NCBI GenBank assembly: GCA_020845495.1
Contig: JADLFM010000198.1
Span: 1 to 10,023, forward strand
Length of the DNA stretch: 10,023 nucleotides
Direction of reading: 5' to 3'
Source: Chloroflexota bacterium
GTDB lineage: Bacteria; Chloroflexota; UBA6077; JACCZL01
In this document: in pieces, positions 1 through 6,178 of the stretch
Numbering within the stretch: the first letter of the stretch is position 1
How the letters are laid out: every line of letters starts with the position of its first letter
Position numbers and translations under genes: made by a program
The notes under the pieces: model-generated
Told to the model about the DNA's origin: nothing
What the model saw: only the letters and a program-made list of their open reading frames with translations
Databases searched by the model: none

Positions 1-640
1 CCTGGACGACCAGGGTGGCGTACTCGGCGAGATCGCGTCGGAGCCGCTGGACCCGCGACAGCTCGGGACACCAGGAGGCGTAGAAGAGCTGCGCCAGGTC
101 GCTGTTGCCGAGGCGCCGGGCCGTGAGGCCACATCGACCCAATTGGCGCTCGACCTCCTCACAGCGGATGACGAGCTGCTTGCGCGCGGCGGCGCCATCC
201 CGGTCGCCACGTCGGCAGACCATCGACCAGGTACCGCGCGATCCGGTCGATTCGGTGTCGGCAGGTACCACGAGGTAGAAGCGCCGCTCCAGGAGCGTCC
301 GATTCCGCGCCAGTCGGCGTACGAAGGCAACGTGGTCGCGTGCGAGCGCCGCCAGGTTCTCGGACATCTCCTGGCGTGCACGTCGCTCGAGCTCGCCAAT
401 GTAGCCGTCGATGTCGATCGGGAGGACGCGGACCAGCACCTGGGTCGGGAAGCTCAAGCTATTGAGGAAGGCCGCGAACCCGCCGATGATCGCCTCCTGC
501 TCGGCCTCCCCCTGGAGCCCGAAGTGGACGCCGCTGACCTCGAGCACGGCGCGATACTGGCCGCGAGCAAGGAGGACCACTGCGTCCTCGATCGACTCCA
601 GACTGAGACGAGCGGTCTGCACTGAGGCACGCTTGGTCAT
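1..640 (-). CDS. TraC/VirB4-type conjugation protein, N-terminal part (runs off the left edge)
   Basis: I translated the minus strand from the ATG at 640 and found an open frame of 213 codons to the window edge, so the C-terminus is missing. The N-terminal part reads like the TraC-like domain found in conjugation operons of Gram-positive and deep-branching bacteria: a short lead, a 'VLLARGQYRAVLEVSGVHF' strand pair, an 'EQEAIIGGFAAFLNSLSFP' helix, then 'IDIDGYIGELERRA' and 'RRFYLVVPAD'. In such systems this module either sits at the N-terminus of a VirB4-type ATPase or is a separate protein just before it. No Walker A motif lies within the visible part. The start is supported by GAGGAGG four bases upstream and by an ATGA overlap with the preceding PrgI gene, which implies translational coupling. 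Role inferred: cytoplasmic or membrane-associated energy component of a type IV secretion channel. Confidence 0.8.
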   Translation of the reverse strand, partial: MTKRASVQTARLSLESIEDAVVLLARGQYRAVLEVSGVHFGLQGEAEQEAIIGGFAAFLNSLSFPTQVLVRVLPIDIDGYIGELERRARQEMSENLAALARDHVAFVRRLARNRTLLERRFYLVVPADTESTGSRGTWSMVCRRGDRDGAAARKQLVIRCEEVERQLGRCGLTARRLGNSDLAQLFYASWCPELSRVQRLRRDLAEYATLVVQ

Positions 641-1041
641 CGTTCCTCCTCCGCCTCTTCGGCATCGGCGGCTGGTTTCCACGATAGGCGGGCGTCCATC
701 TCCTCCCAGGAGCCCTGGCCCATCTGCCAGTCGGCAGGGTTGGGCTCGCGCGGGCGCCAGACGCTGAGCTTGGGGGTCGCCAGGTAGTGGAGCCCGACGA
801 AGGCCCACTGCTCCAGCGGCCGACCGCCCGGCCTGACCAGGGTGAAGATCAGGGCGACGGCAAGGCAGGCCACGGCAACCCCGGCACGCACGGGGAGTGG
901 AAGGTCGGGCCAGGCATTCCAGAGCGAGTAGGCCGTCGAGACACCGACGATGAGGTTCATGAGCTGTCGGACGGAGAGGCCGGCGAACGCCTTGTCTTCG
1001 ACGTTCAGGTGGGTGGGGATCTCGTGGCGTCGGCGTGCCAT
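637..1041 (-). CDS. PrgI family protein (type IV secretion membrane component)
   Basis: This is a 134-residue protein. The N-terminus 'IPTHLNVEDK...GLSVRQL' is the usual opening of PrgI-family proteins. Two hydrophobic segments follow, at about residues 26-44 and 51-69, and then a hydrophilic tail containing 'KLSVWRPREPNP' and an acidic end. PrgI proteins are small two-helix membrane proteins found next to VirB4/TraC genes in conjugation systems; an exact role is not well established, and a VirB3-like position is commonly assumed. I chose the ATG at 1041 over a longer frame because GGGGAG lies 7 bases upstream and the extra 57 residues would overlap the upstream gene and look out of frame. 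It starts 14 bases after the VirB2-like gene and ends in an ATGA overlap with the TraC-like gene, so the three are clearly one operon. Confidence 0.85.
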   Translation of the reverse strand: MARRRHEIPTHLNVEDKAFAGLSVRQLMNLIVGVSTAYSLWNAWPDLPLPVRAGVAVACLAVALIFTLVRPGGRPLEQWAFVGLHYLATPKLSVWRPREPNPADWQMGQGSWEEMDARLSWKPAADAEEAEEER

Positions 1042-1055
1042 GGTCGATCTCCCCG

Positions 1056-1295
1056 TCAGCCGCCGCCGCCGAGAGCGGACTGGATCATGCCGGCGATCAC
1101 GCGGGCCGACAGGACGATCGCGAGGCCCGCGAGGGCATTGATCATCGCCGCCTTGCCGGTCTCCATCTGCCGGGGGCTGCCGGAGGCGGACATGTACATG
1201 AAGGCGCCCCACATCAGGAAGAAGGCTGCGACGGTGACGCCGACGCCGACGCCGACGTTGAGTAGGCTGGTGAAGAGCGAGTTGATCTGCTGCAC
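1056..1295 (-). CDS. VirB2/TrbC-like small membrane protein (pilin-like)
   Basis: This small protein of 79 residues has two long hydrophobic helices (about residues 11-33 and 46-66) separated by a short polar loop, 'SASGSPRQMETGKA', and ends in a glycine run. The architecture and its place directly before a PrgI gene match VirB2/TrbC-type pilin subunits of type IV secretion systems. In the two-helix VirB2-like proteins of Gram-positive type elements, such a subunit may line the channel rather than form an extended pilus. The start is taken at the GTG at 1295, which has GGAG about 9 bases upstream; an upstream GTG at 1340 would add 15 residues and has no clear ribosome binding site. It lacks a long cleavable leader. 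The preceding peptidoglycan hydrolase gene ends 75 bases upstream. Confidence 0.7.
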   Translation of the reverse strand: MQQINSLFTSLLNVGVGVGVTVAAFFLMWGAFMYMSASGSPRQMETGKAAMINALAGLAIVLSARVIAGMIQSALGGGG

Positions 1296-1370
1296 GTGGG
1301 TGACTCCACAGGTTTGGAGGCTGCTGCGATTCGGACGCACAGGGCGCGTCGACTCTTCTTCGGTCGCCGC

Positions 1371-2303
1371 CTAGCCGACCCGGCCGCCGCCGGCGAACTT
1401 CGGGCCCCAGTACCCGGTGAACACGTCCATCTCGCGGATCACGTCGCCGACGGTCGGGGCGTTGATCATGCGGCCGTTGCCGACGTAGATACCGACGTGG
1501 GTGATCCGCTCGTGGGATGGGTACGTACGCTCGAAGAACACCAGGTCGCCGGCCCTCAGGTCGTTTCGTGTCACCCGCCGGGTCGCGTCATACTGCTGCT
1601 GCGCCGTCCTCGGGAGCCTGGCACCGAGTTGGCCGAACGCCCATTGCACCAGGCCGGAACAGTCGAAGCTTGTGGACGGGCTCGCGCCGCCCCAGACGTA
1701 CGGCCGGCCGATCTGTGTGCGGGCGAGCATGACGACTGTGGCGAGCGCCGCCGAAGCTTCAGGCGCTGGGGGCTCGGCGGCGCCGAGGCCGTATCTAACG
1801 GCGATCGTCAGGACCATATCGACGTACGAGTCGAGGTGGTTGTAGGCCCAGACAGCGCGCCGAAGGTCGTGCGGTGCCCCGTGAGCGCATAGGTAGCGGG
1901 CGATTGCCGGGATGGTGTCGCGATAGTCGTACGGGTCGCCGCCGTTGCCAAAAGCGGCCCAGGATGATGGTAGGAATTGGCCGTAGCCGATCGCGCCCGC
2001 CGACGATGTGGCCATGTTCCGGCCGAAGTCGGACTCGACCTTCGCGATGGCTGCGATCACCTGCCACGGCACACCACACGTCTGATTCGACGCGTGGTGC
2101 ATCACCTCCAGGTGCTCGGCCGGTATCTCGTCGGTGTTCGCCTCGGCTACCTCGTGGCCGGGCACCGTCGCGCCGAGGACCGTCATCAGCGTCGAGACAG
2201 AGAAGGCGAGCGCGAGCATGATGGCGAGCGCCAGCGCGATCACGAATCTGATCGCGTCGCGACCGAGATCGGAGAGGGCAAGCGCGACAAGCACGCGCGC
2301 CAT
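1371..2303 (-). CDS. Bifunctional lytic transglycosylase and NlpC/P60 peptidoglycan hydrolase
   Basis: This protein has 310 residues. It has an N-terminal membrane anchor (about 18-45), then an SLT-type lysozyme-fold domain (about 70-172) with the catalytic glutamate in 'AKVESDFG' (E90), 'GAIGYGQFLPSSW' and 'AVWAYNHLDSYV'. After an Ala/Pro linker comes a C-terminal NlpC/P60 cysteine peptidase domain (about 190-300) with Cys215 in 'FDCSGLV' and His269 in 'THVGIYVG'. The third polar position is Asn281 ('MINAP'), where many members have His. By family, one domain cuts glycan strands and the other the peptide stems. In conjugation operons such enzymes open the wall for the secretion channel (VirB1 or TcpG-type role), here outside the membrane on an anchor. 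The ATG at 2303 is preceded by GGAGG at 6 bases. It is the first gene of the operon seen. Confidence 0.88.
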   Translation of the reverse strand: MARVLVALALSDLGRDAIRFVIALALAIMLALAFSVSTLMTVLGATVPGHEVAEANTDEIPAEHLEVMHHASNQTCGVPWQVIAAIAKVESDFGRNMATSSAGAIGYGQFLPSSWAAFGNGGDPYDYRDTIPAIARYLCAHGAPHDLRRAVWAYNHLDSYVDMVLTIAVRYGLGAAEPPAPEASAALATVVMLARTQIGRPYVWGGASPSTSFDCSGLVQWAFGQLGARLPRTAQQQYDATRRVTRNDLRAGDLVFFERTYPSHERITHVGIYVGNGRMINAPTVGDVIREMDVFTGYWGPKFAGGGRVG

Positions 2304-2454
2304 CACCGGCCTCCGGTCGATGTGACACAGCCGCCGTTGAGGGCACGGGCACACTGGTAGTGGCCATCGCTCCGAACGAAGCGGGAACTGTCGCCCTCAT
2401 GCCTCGACTTCGGAGGCTTGAGATGGCCGGGAGGCCAAAGGCAGGAGCGGGACG

Positions 2455-2540
2455 GCTGTCGCATGATCGTAGCCCTCCGTGGCTGGTTTCGGCGCCCTTG
2501 CGCCGAGGGCCAGCCTACGGAGGGCCGGTTTCGCGACAGC
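2455..2540. repeat. Nested inverted repeat upstream of the conjugation operon
   Basis: An inner hairpin has left arm 2472-2495 and right arm 2500-2525 with a 4-base loop. It contains 9, 6 and 7 Watson-Crick pairs, separated by a one-base bulge (T2516) and a small TT/GGG internal loop. Around it sits a second, outer pair of perfect 8-base arms, GCTGTCGC (2455-2462) and GCGACAGC (2533-2540). There is no T-tract on either side, so a simple intrinsic terminator is unlikely. It lies about 150 bases upstream of the hydrolase gene. An oriT, an attenuator in the operon's 5' leader, or a recombination site are all possible; the sequence alone does not choose between them. Confidence 0.7.
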
Positions 2541-2581
2541 TACTGTTGAGCTACACGAGAGCTACTTCTCAGCCACTTTTC
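2538..2581. repeat. Four 11-bp-phased direct repeats (AGCTAC type)
   Basis: AGCTAC occurs at 2538, 2549 and 2560, exactly 11 bases apart, and a one-mismatch copy AGCCAC follows at 2571, again 11 bases on. The 5-base spacers differ (TGTTG, ACGAG, TTCTC, TTTTC). Repeats of one helical turn are the arrangement bound by OmpR/PhoB-family and SARP-type winged-helix regulators, and iterons for plasmid initiators can look similar. The first copy overlaps the outer right arm of the nested inverted repeat, so both belong to one control region. The binding protein is not in the window. Confidence 0.6.
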
Positions 2582-2980
2582 GGAGGTGGCGACAGCCATG
2601 ATTTTCGGCGAGTTGAAGCCCATTGGCCGACATCGAAGTATTCAGGCGCGATTGGTAGTGCAGTTCCGACTCTTGGCATCCCCGCCACCATCAGTCGGGG
2701 TTCACCTACCTAGCCGTACATGTGGGCAACGATGCCAATCAGGCCGGAACAGGCTTGGAGAGCTTCAGGACAAAATTGCCTTTTTGAGAGACCATGCTCC
2801 GAACGTGAGCCTGCTCAGCAGGACGGCGCTAGTCCCGGATCCGATCTGTCCGATCACGACGCGAAACTGAATCATTGCGGCATGGCCGGAAGCTCGTTCG
2901 CATAACGGGGGATCAATCATGTCATGGCGCACCCCAAACCAGGCACTCAATCAGGTGCGGACGAAGGGAGGGGTCGTGTA
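2582..2980. other. Intergenic stretch without a convincing gene
   Basis: Both strands contain short open frames, including one plus-strand frame from a GTG at 2586 to 2870, but none shows a recognisable domain or a well-placed ribosome binding site. Base composition is more AT-rich than the flanking conjugation genes. I see no tRNA, transposase remnant or terminator here. Confidence 0.5.
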
Positions 2981-3037
2981 ATGGTCGTTACGCGAACCGT
3001 TACCCCTGAGCGGGTGTACTTGTCAGAGAGTCCTTAG
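2981..3037 (+). CDS. Possible 18-residue leader peptide ahead of the hydrolase gene
   Basis: An ATG at 2981 is preceded by GGGAGG 9 bases upstream, the best ribosome binding site in this part of the window. It opens an 18-codon frame reading MVVTRTVTPERVYLSESP and ends in TAG, 20 bases before the hydrolase ATG. It could be a leader or coupling peptide for the following gene. No amino-acid run of the attenuation type is visible, and a chance occurrence cannot be excluded. A CGTTAC direct repeat (2986 and 2998) lies within it. Confidence 0.25.
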   Translation: MVVTRTVTPERVYLSESP

Positions 3038-3057
3038 AAATTCAGGCTCGAAAAGAG

Positions 3058-3855
3058 ATGTACGCTATGAAGGTGAGTAAGGCAACTCGGCTCGTTGACT
3101 TGGGCGGATTCCAGCTCGCGATTGAGGGCGGTGGACACGGTTTCCCAAGCATCGTACTTGAGGCTGGTGGGGCGTGTACGTCTACAGCCTGGGATCCGGT
3201 TTGGCCAGCTATACAGAGGATCAGTCGAGTCTGTCGCTATGATCGAGCGGGATTGGGCAATAGCGACAGTAGTCCTCATCCTCGCACGGTCCGACAGATG
3301 GTGGTCGAGCTTCGAGACATGCTCGTGCGGGCCGACGTTCAACCACCATACGTGCTGGTGGGGCACTCATTTGGTGTCCAGATCATTCGCGTGTTCGCCG
3401 GTACGTATCCGTCTGATGTGGCAGGGCTGGTCTTCGTCGATGCTGCCCAGGAGGATCTTGAGCGTCGGATGACACCGTACCTGTCTGAGGAAGGGCTTCG
3501 GAAACTCCGCGCTCAGTGGGATGCAATCCTGGACAACCCCGAGAATGTGAGCTATGCACGACTCCCTGAGATCCAGGACGGTGTGCGCACCATTGGCCGC
3601 CAGTTGCCGGACGTGCCCCTCATCGTCCTGGTATCGCAGAATGCAGCGGCCTGGCAGGCTAACAACGTACCCTGGTGGCCGGTCGGCGACTTTCTGCGTG
3701 TCAGCTTGGAGCTGGCTCAGGATCTCGCCGGGCTCTCATCGCGCGGGAAGCTAGTAGTCGCTGAGCGGAGCGGTCACTGGATCCAGAATGACGAGCCGCA
3801 CTTGGTGATCGACTCGGTCCAGCAGATCGTGGAGCTACTCCGGTCAGGTCGTTAG
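3058..3855 (+). CDS. Alpha/beta hydrolase
   Basis: This is a 265-residue alpha/beta-hydrolase fold protein, a normal length for the family. Visible landmarks are the first strands 'PSIVLEAGGAC', the 'VCRYDRAGLGNSD' segment, the nucleophile elbow GHSFG (Ser104), 'GLVFVDAAQED' after strand 6 and the catalytic His240 in 'ERSGHWIQNDEP'. The acid residue is less certain: there is no clean 'GxxD' after the 'VPLIVLVSQN' strand, and Asp128 in 'VFVDAA' is the other candidate. No signal peptide is seen, so it should be cytosolic. The substrate cannot be told; esterase, lactonase or peptidase activities all occur in this fold. The ATG at 3058 has AAAAGAG directly abutting it, so the ATG at 3067, with that purine run 9 bases upstream, may be the true start. 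The next gene follows after 124 bases on the same strand. Confidence 0.85.
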   Translation: MYAMKVSKATRLVDLGGFQLAIEGGGHGFPSIVLEAGGACTSTAWDPVWPAIQRISRVCRYDRAGLGNSDSSPHPRTVRQMVVELRDMLVRADVQPPYVLVGHSFGVQIIRVFAGTYPSDVAGLVFVDAAQEDLERRMTPYLSEEGLRKLRAQWDAILDNPENVSYARLPEIQDGVRTIGRQLPDVPLIVLVSQNAAAWQANNVPWWPVGDFLRVSLELAQDLAGLSSRGKLVVAERSGHWIQNDEPHLVIDSVQQIVELLRSGR

Positions 3856-3966
3856 CTATGTACTTCTTGGATCGCGGTGACGACACCCTGACGGTTCGTG
3901 GAAGCGGGCAGCGTGTTGAAAAATCCGGCGAGTGGCGTCCTTAGGCCATGCTCCCGTGTAGTCTGG

Positions 3967-3979
3967 TAGGCTGCGAGTC
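3967..3979 (+). promoter_or_regulatory. Possible -10 box directly before the APH gene
   Basis: TAGGCT (3967-3972) fits the TANNNT form of a -10 box and lies 7 bases before the ATG at 3980. This is the same spacing as in the clear arsR promoter, so the mRNA could be leaderless. No good -35 is found 16-18 bases upstream, and the GGTAGG run could instead act as a weak ribosome binding site. Confidence 0.3.
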
Positions 3980-4960
3980 ATGGAGTCGCTCACGCCTCTG
4001 CTAATGGCGCTGCTCGCCCAAGCGGGCCTCAACCAGGAGGTGAGTGCCGTCCGGGAGGCGAGCGGAAGCGGCTGGACCAATCAGACCCGCCTGGTGGAAC
4101 TCGCAGACGGTCAGCGGTTCGTCCTTCGCGTCTATCGTTGGCCTCATGCCGAACAGATAGATGAGCTTCGACGAGCCAAGAAAGAGAGATTCCTCCATCG
4201 GCTGCTACGCAGCCATGGCGTACCCGTGCCTGAGATCCTGGCCCAAGTGGAGGATGCTGTCGGGGAAGCGAGCCTCTTGCAGTATCTTCCAGGAGAGTTG
4301 TTGGGCGACGCGGCCCCTCGCCTTGGTCGGGACGATCGACGACAGGCGTGGCGAGCTGCGGGAGCAGCGTTACGCCCAGCACATGAGATCTACTATCCGC
4401 CAGGATCCCACGGTGTCATTGTCGCCGACACGCTCCAGCCGTTCGGTGCTGGCTCCTGGGGTCTCTTCCACCTGACCAGCATCCTCGAGCATGCTGAGCG
4501 GCTAAACAGGCAACACTCGATGCATCTCGATCTCGGCCTGCTGCGGACCATCCTGGAGGGAACGGTCGCGAGGCTGGATCACACTCGTGTCGGTCTCCTA
4601 CACAACGATGCGCACCCCTGGAACGTCCTGGTCCGTCCGGTCGAGCAAGGCTGGGAGTGCTCCGGATGGTTGGACTGGGAGTACGCCTGGGTCGGAGATC
4701 CTGACTGGGACCTCGTGAGGATGGATCTCTTCCGAATCAAGCCGATCGGACCGACGCCTGCGGCCTTCTATAACGGGTACGGAACCGCCCCAGCCGATCT
4801 TTCCCGGAGGGTCTACACCCTCCACATCTTCTTGTGGATGGCGAACGACTTTCTGAGCGGTCGGAGCACCTTACCGCCGACATATGAGGCAGCCATGGCG
4901 TACCTGGACAGCTTTGACACTGCGCTTGAGCTACTCGATAAGGCGGCCTCGTCTAGCTAG
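3980..4960 (+). CDS. Aminoglycoside-phosphotransferase-fold (APH) kinase family protein
   Basis: This is a 326-residue protein with the bilobal APH/choline-kinase-type fold. The N-lobe has 'SGWTNQTRLVELADGQRFVLRVYRW', a nucleotide-binding region in which an Arg occupies the usual Lys neighbourhood, and 'RFLHRLLRSHGVPVPEIL'. The C-lobe has the Brenner catalytic loop 'LLHNDAHPWNVLV' with Asp210 and Asn215, the metal-binding 'LDWE' (Asp232) and 'GDPDWDL' (239-245). These phosphotransferases act on antibiotics, sugars, homoserine, choline or other small molecules. Nothing here identifies the substrate, and resistance should not be assumed. It is the second gene of a plus-strand pair with the alpha/beta hydrolase, separated by 124 bases. 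No domain is missing. The ATG at 3980 begins directly after 'GTAGGCTGCGAGTC'. Confidence 0.85.
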   Translation: MESLTPLLMALLAQAGLNQEVSAVREASGSGWTNQTRLVELADGQRFVLRVYRWPHAEQIDELRRAKKERFLHRLLRSHGVPVPEILAQVEDAVGEASLLQYLPGELLGDAAPRLGRDDRRQAWRAAGAALRPAHEIYYPPGSHGVIVADTLQPFGAGSWGLFHLTSILEHAERLNRQHSMHLDLGLLRTILEGTVARLDHTRVGLLHNDAHPWNVLVRPVEQGWECSGWLDWEYAWVGDPDWDLVRMDLFRIKPIGPTPAAFYNGYGTAPADLSRRVYTLHIFLWMANDFLSGRSTLPPTYEAAMAYLDSFDTALELLDKAASSS

Positions 4961-5025
4961 GACGTTTCTCGAGCCAGACAGTTCGTGAAAGCGGGGTTAT
5001 GCGTACCCAGGGGCACCATTCAGAC

Positions 5026-5046
5026 AACTGCAACGTAGTTGCAGTT
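5026..5046. repeat. Perfect palindrome, 9-bp arms around 3 bp (operator-like)
   Basis: AACTGCAAC and GTTGCAGTT are exact reverse complements separated by GTA. The 21-bp dyad is of a size and symmetry typical of TetR-type or similar dimeric repressor operators. No regulator gene is next to it and no obvious promoter overlaps it: it lies 65 bases downstream of the APH gene, with no plus-strand gene following. A small RNA hairpin is the alternative, but there is no T-tract. Confidence 0.55.
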
Positions 5047-5094
5047 CGTGGTGTACTGGCATGCGGCATGATCTCAGGCTTGGACCGAGACTCA

Positions 5095-5130
5095 AAACGA
5101 CCCAGGAAGCTCGCGCCCCCTGGGTCGTTT
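5095..5130. terminator. Terminator-like hairpin downstream of the APH gene
   Basis: A perfect 12-bp stem, AAACGACCCAGG (5095-5106) with CCTGGGTCGTTT (5119-5130), encloses a 12-base loop. The A-tract at one base and the T-tract at the other fit a bidirectional intrinsic terminator between the plus-strand APH gene and the minus-strand small gene at 5332-5550. The T-run is only three bases and lies inside the stem, so efficiency may be modest. Confidence 0.55.
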
Positions 5131-5331
5131 GGTCTGTCGGGTCCGAGGCGTTGACCGTCGCCTCATCCCACCTGCCGCAGCATTCTCCCGAAGGACCAGT
5201 CTGCTGCGACCGCCGTCGCTCCCGTGAGGGGCGCCACGACTGACAACCTCAGATTACAGTGCGCTCGCCGATCTGTCCAGCCATTTTCTCGACGTCAGCA
5301 TCACGACATCATCACGCCTGGGCCTGCGAGC

Positions 5332-5550
5332 CTAGACCAGGCCGAACGGTCGCAGCGTGACATCGAGCCAGCGGGCTCCATCCGCCTCAAGGCGTGCGCA
5401 CCGCAGTACCTCGTACGATCCGAGTGCTGCTGGCTCCAGGCGCCGGCGACCGGGGCGCGCGGCATCGAAAAAATCGGCACGGGTTCCGCGCTCGAACCAC
5501 TGGCCTTCGTCGGGGACGCGCTCGACGAGCCCCGCCTTCACCTGGGGCAT
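5332..5550 (-). CDS. Small hypothetical protein
   Basis: This is a 72-residue reading frame starting at the ATG at 5550, with GGAGG 6 bases upstream, which makes it more credible than other short frames around it. The sequence (MPQVKAGLVERVP..., with 'GQWFERGTRADFFDAARPGRRR' cut by charged residues and a C-terminal 'EVLRCARLEADGARWLDVTL') suggests a small soluble, mostly beta-strand protein. I recognise no family. There are no membrane segments, no signal peptide and no metal-binding cysteine pattern (a single Cys). It stands alone on the minus strand between the terminator-like hairpin and a noncoding stretch, about 630 bases from the reductase gene to its right. A spurious frame in high-GC DNA remains possible. 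Confidence 0.45.
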   Translation of the reverse strand: MPQVKAGLVERVPDEGQWFERGTRADFFDAARPGRRRLEPAALGSYEVLRCARLEADGARWLDVTLRPFGLV

Positions 5551-5726
5551 CCGCCACCTCCGCACACCGCTTCAGTGACGTAACGGCCGGCGAGAGTTGT
5601 CGGCTCGCGTGCCATGCGGGCTCCGTGTTTCTCAGAAGGACCGCTTGGGGGGTGACGTGGCGATTGGCCCGAGATGCGGTGACTCACGTTCAACACCGTG
5701 GGGACATGAGAATGGGAGCATACGCG

Positions 5727-5870
5727 TCAATGCCCTCCTCCAGCTGACCGGCCGCCCCCACCTTCCATAGCTCGCGCACCCTGACGATACGCGTAGTAGC
5801 GGACGAATCCGAGGCCGTCGCCGACGTGGTTGCGCATCAGGCTCGGGAACTTGAGCGTCAGAGCAAGCAC
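5727..5870 (-). CDS. Doubtful 47-codon frame, possibly the tail of a lost gene
   Basis: The frame from the GTG at 5870 to the TGA at 5727 reads MLALTLKFPSLMRNHVGDGL, then 'GFVRYYAYRQGARAMEG' and a glycine-rich end. A stop lies three codons upstream of the GTG. A GAGG sits 7 bases before it, so it could be a tiny gene. Alternatively, it is the C-terminal scrap of a decayed protein, since the aromatic, protein-like stretch ends in low-complexity residues. No family is recognised. Confidence 0.2.
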   Translation of the reverse strand: MLALTLKFPSLMRNHVGDGLGFVRYYAYRQGARAMEGGGGRSAGGGH

Positions 5871-6178
5871 GGCGACGCCTCAAGTAGCGCCTATTACCGC
5901 TCGCTTGTGGACCAGGACCGGTCATTGAGCCAGGTCAGACGCCGTGTATGGCGCCCCACCCTTTTGGTGAACCGTTCGAGAGCATCCGCAACAGAGCGCA
6001 TGCAAACGACGTTAAAGCCGCCTGGCTTTGAACCGAACTCGACTATCCCCGCCTCGGCAATATGATGGCTCTCGCGTGTCCTGCTTGCTGCTCTGCAGAC
6101 AGATCCTCGCACGGGGGCACAGCCTATTCAGGCGGCCTTCGACTAGGCCCGAAGGTATGACCTGCTTGAGGTCCAGAG
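5871..6178. other. Intergenic stretch, no convincing gene
   Basis: I find only short, unconvincing frames on both strands. Two weak dyads are present: AAAGCC/GGCTTT near 6014-6029 and CCTTCG/CGAAGG near 6138-6157. The second lies just past the end of the minus-strand reductase gene and might stop its transcript, but it has no T-tract. Confidence 0.4.

Noticed and set aside
143..625. Long plus-strand open frame opposite the TraC-like gene
   Set aside because: It is antisense to a recognisable gene on the minus strand, lacks any domain and is explained by high-GC codon bias.
2360..2870. Two overlapping plus-strand frames between the conjugation operon and the hydrolase
   Set aside because: They run across the nested inverted repeat or the phased hexamers, have poorly placed ribosome binding sites and show no domain.
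3880..5010. Integron gene-cassette interpretation of the hydrolase and APH genes
   Set aside because: No convincing attC cores, no integrase and no attI are visible; only the imperfect direct repeats are reported, at low interest.
5060..5140. tRNA-like fold around the 12-bp hairpin
   Set aside because: Only one arm forms; there is no acceptor stem, T-loop GTTCRA pattern or anticodon arm in the right place.
6138..6157. CCTTCG/CGAAGG dyad past the second reductase as a terminator
   Set aside because: The stem is only six pairs with no T-tract, so it is mentioned only within the intergenic entry.
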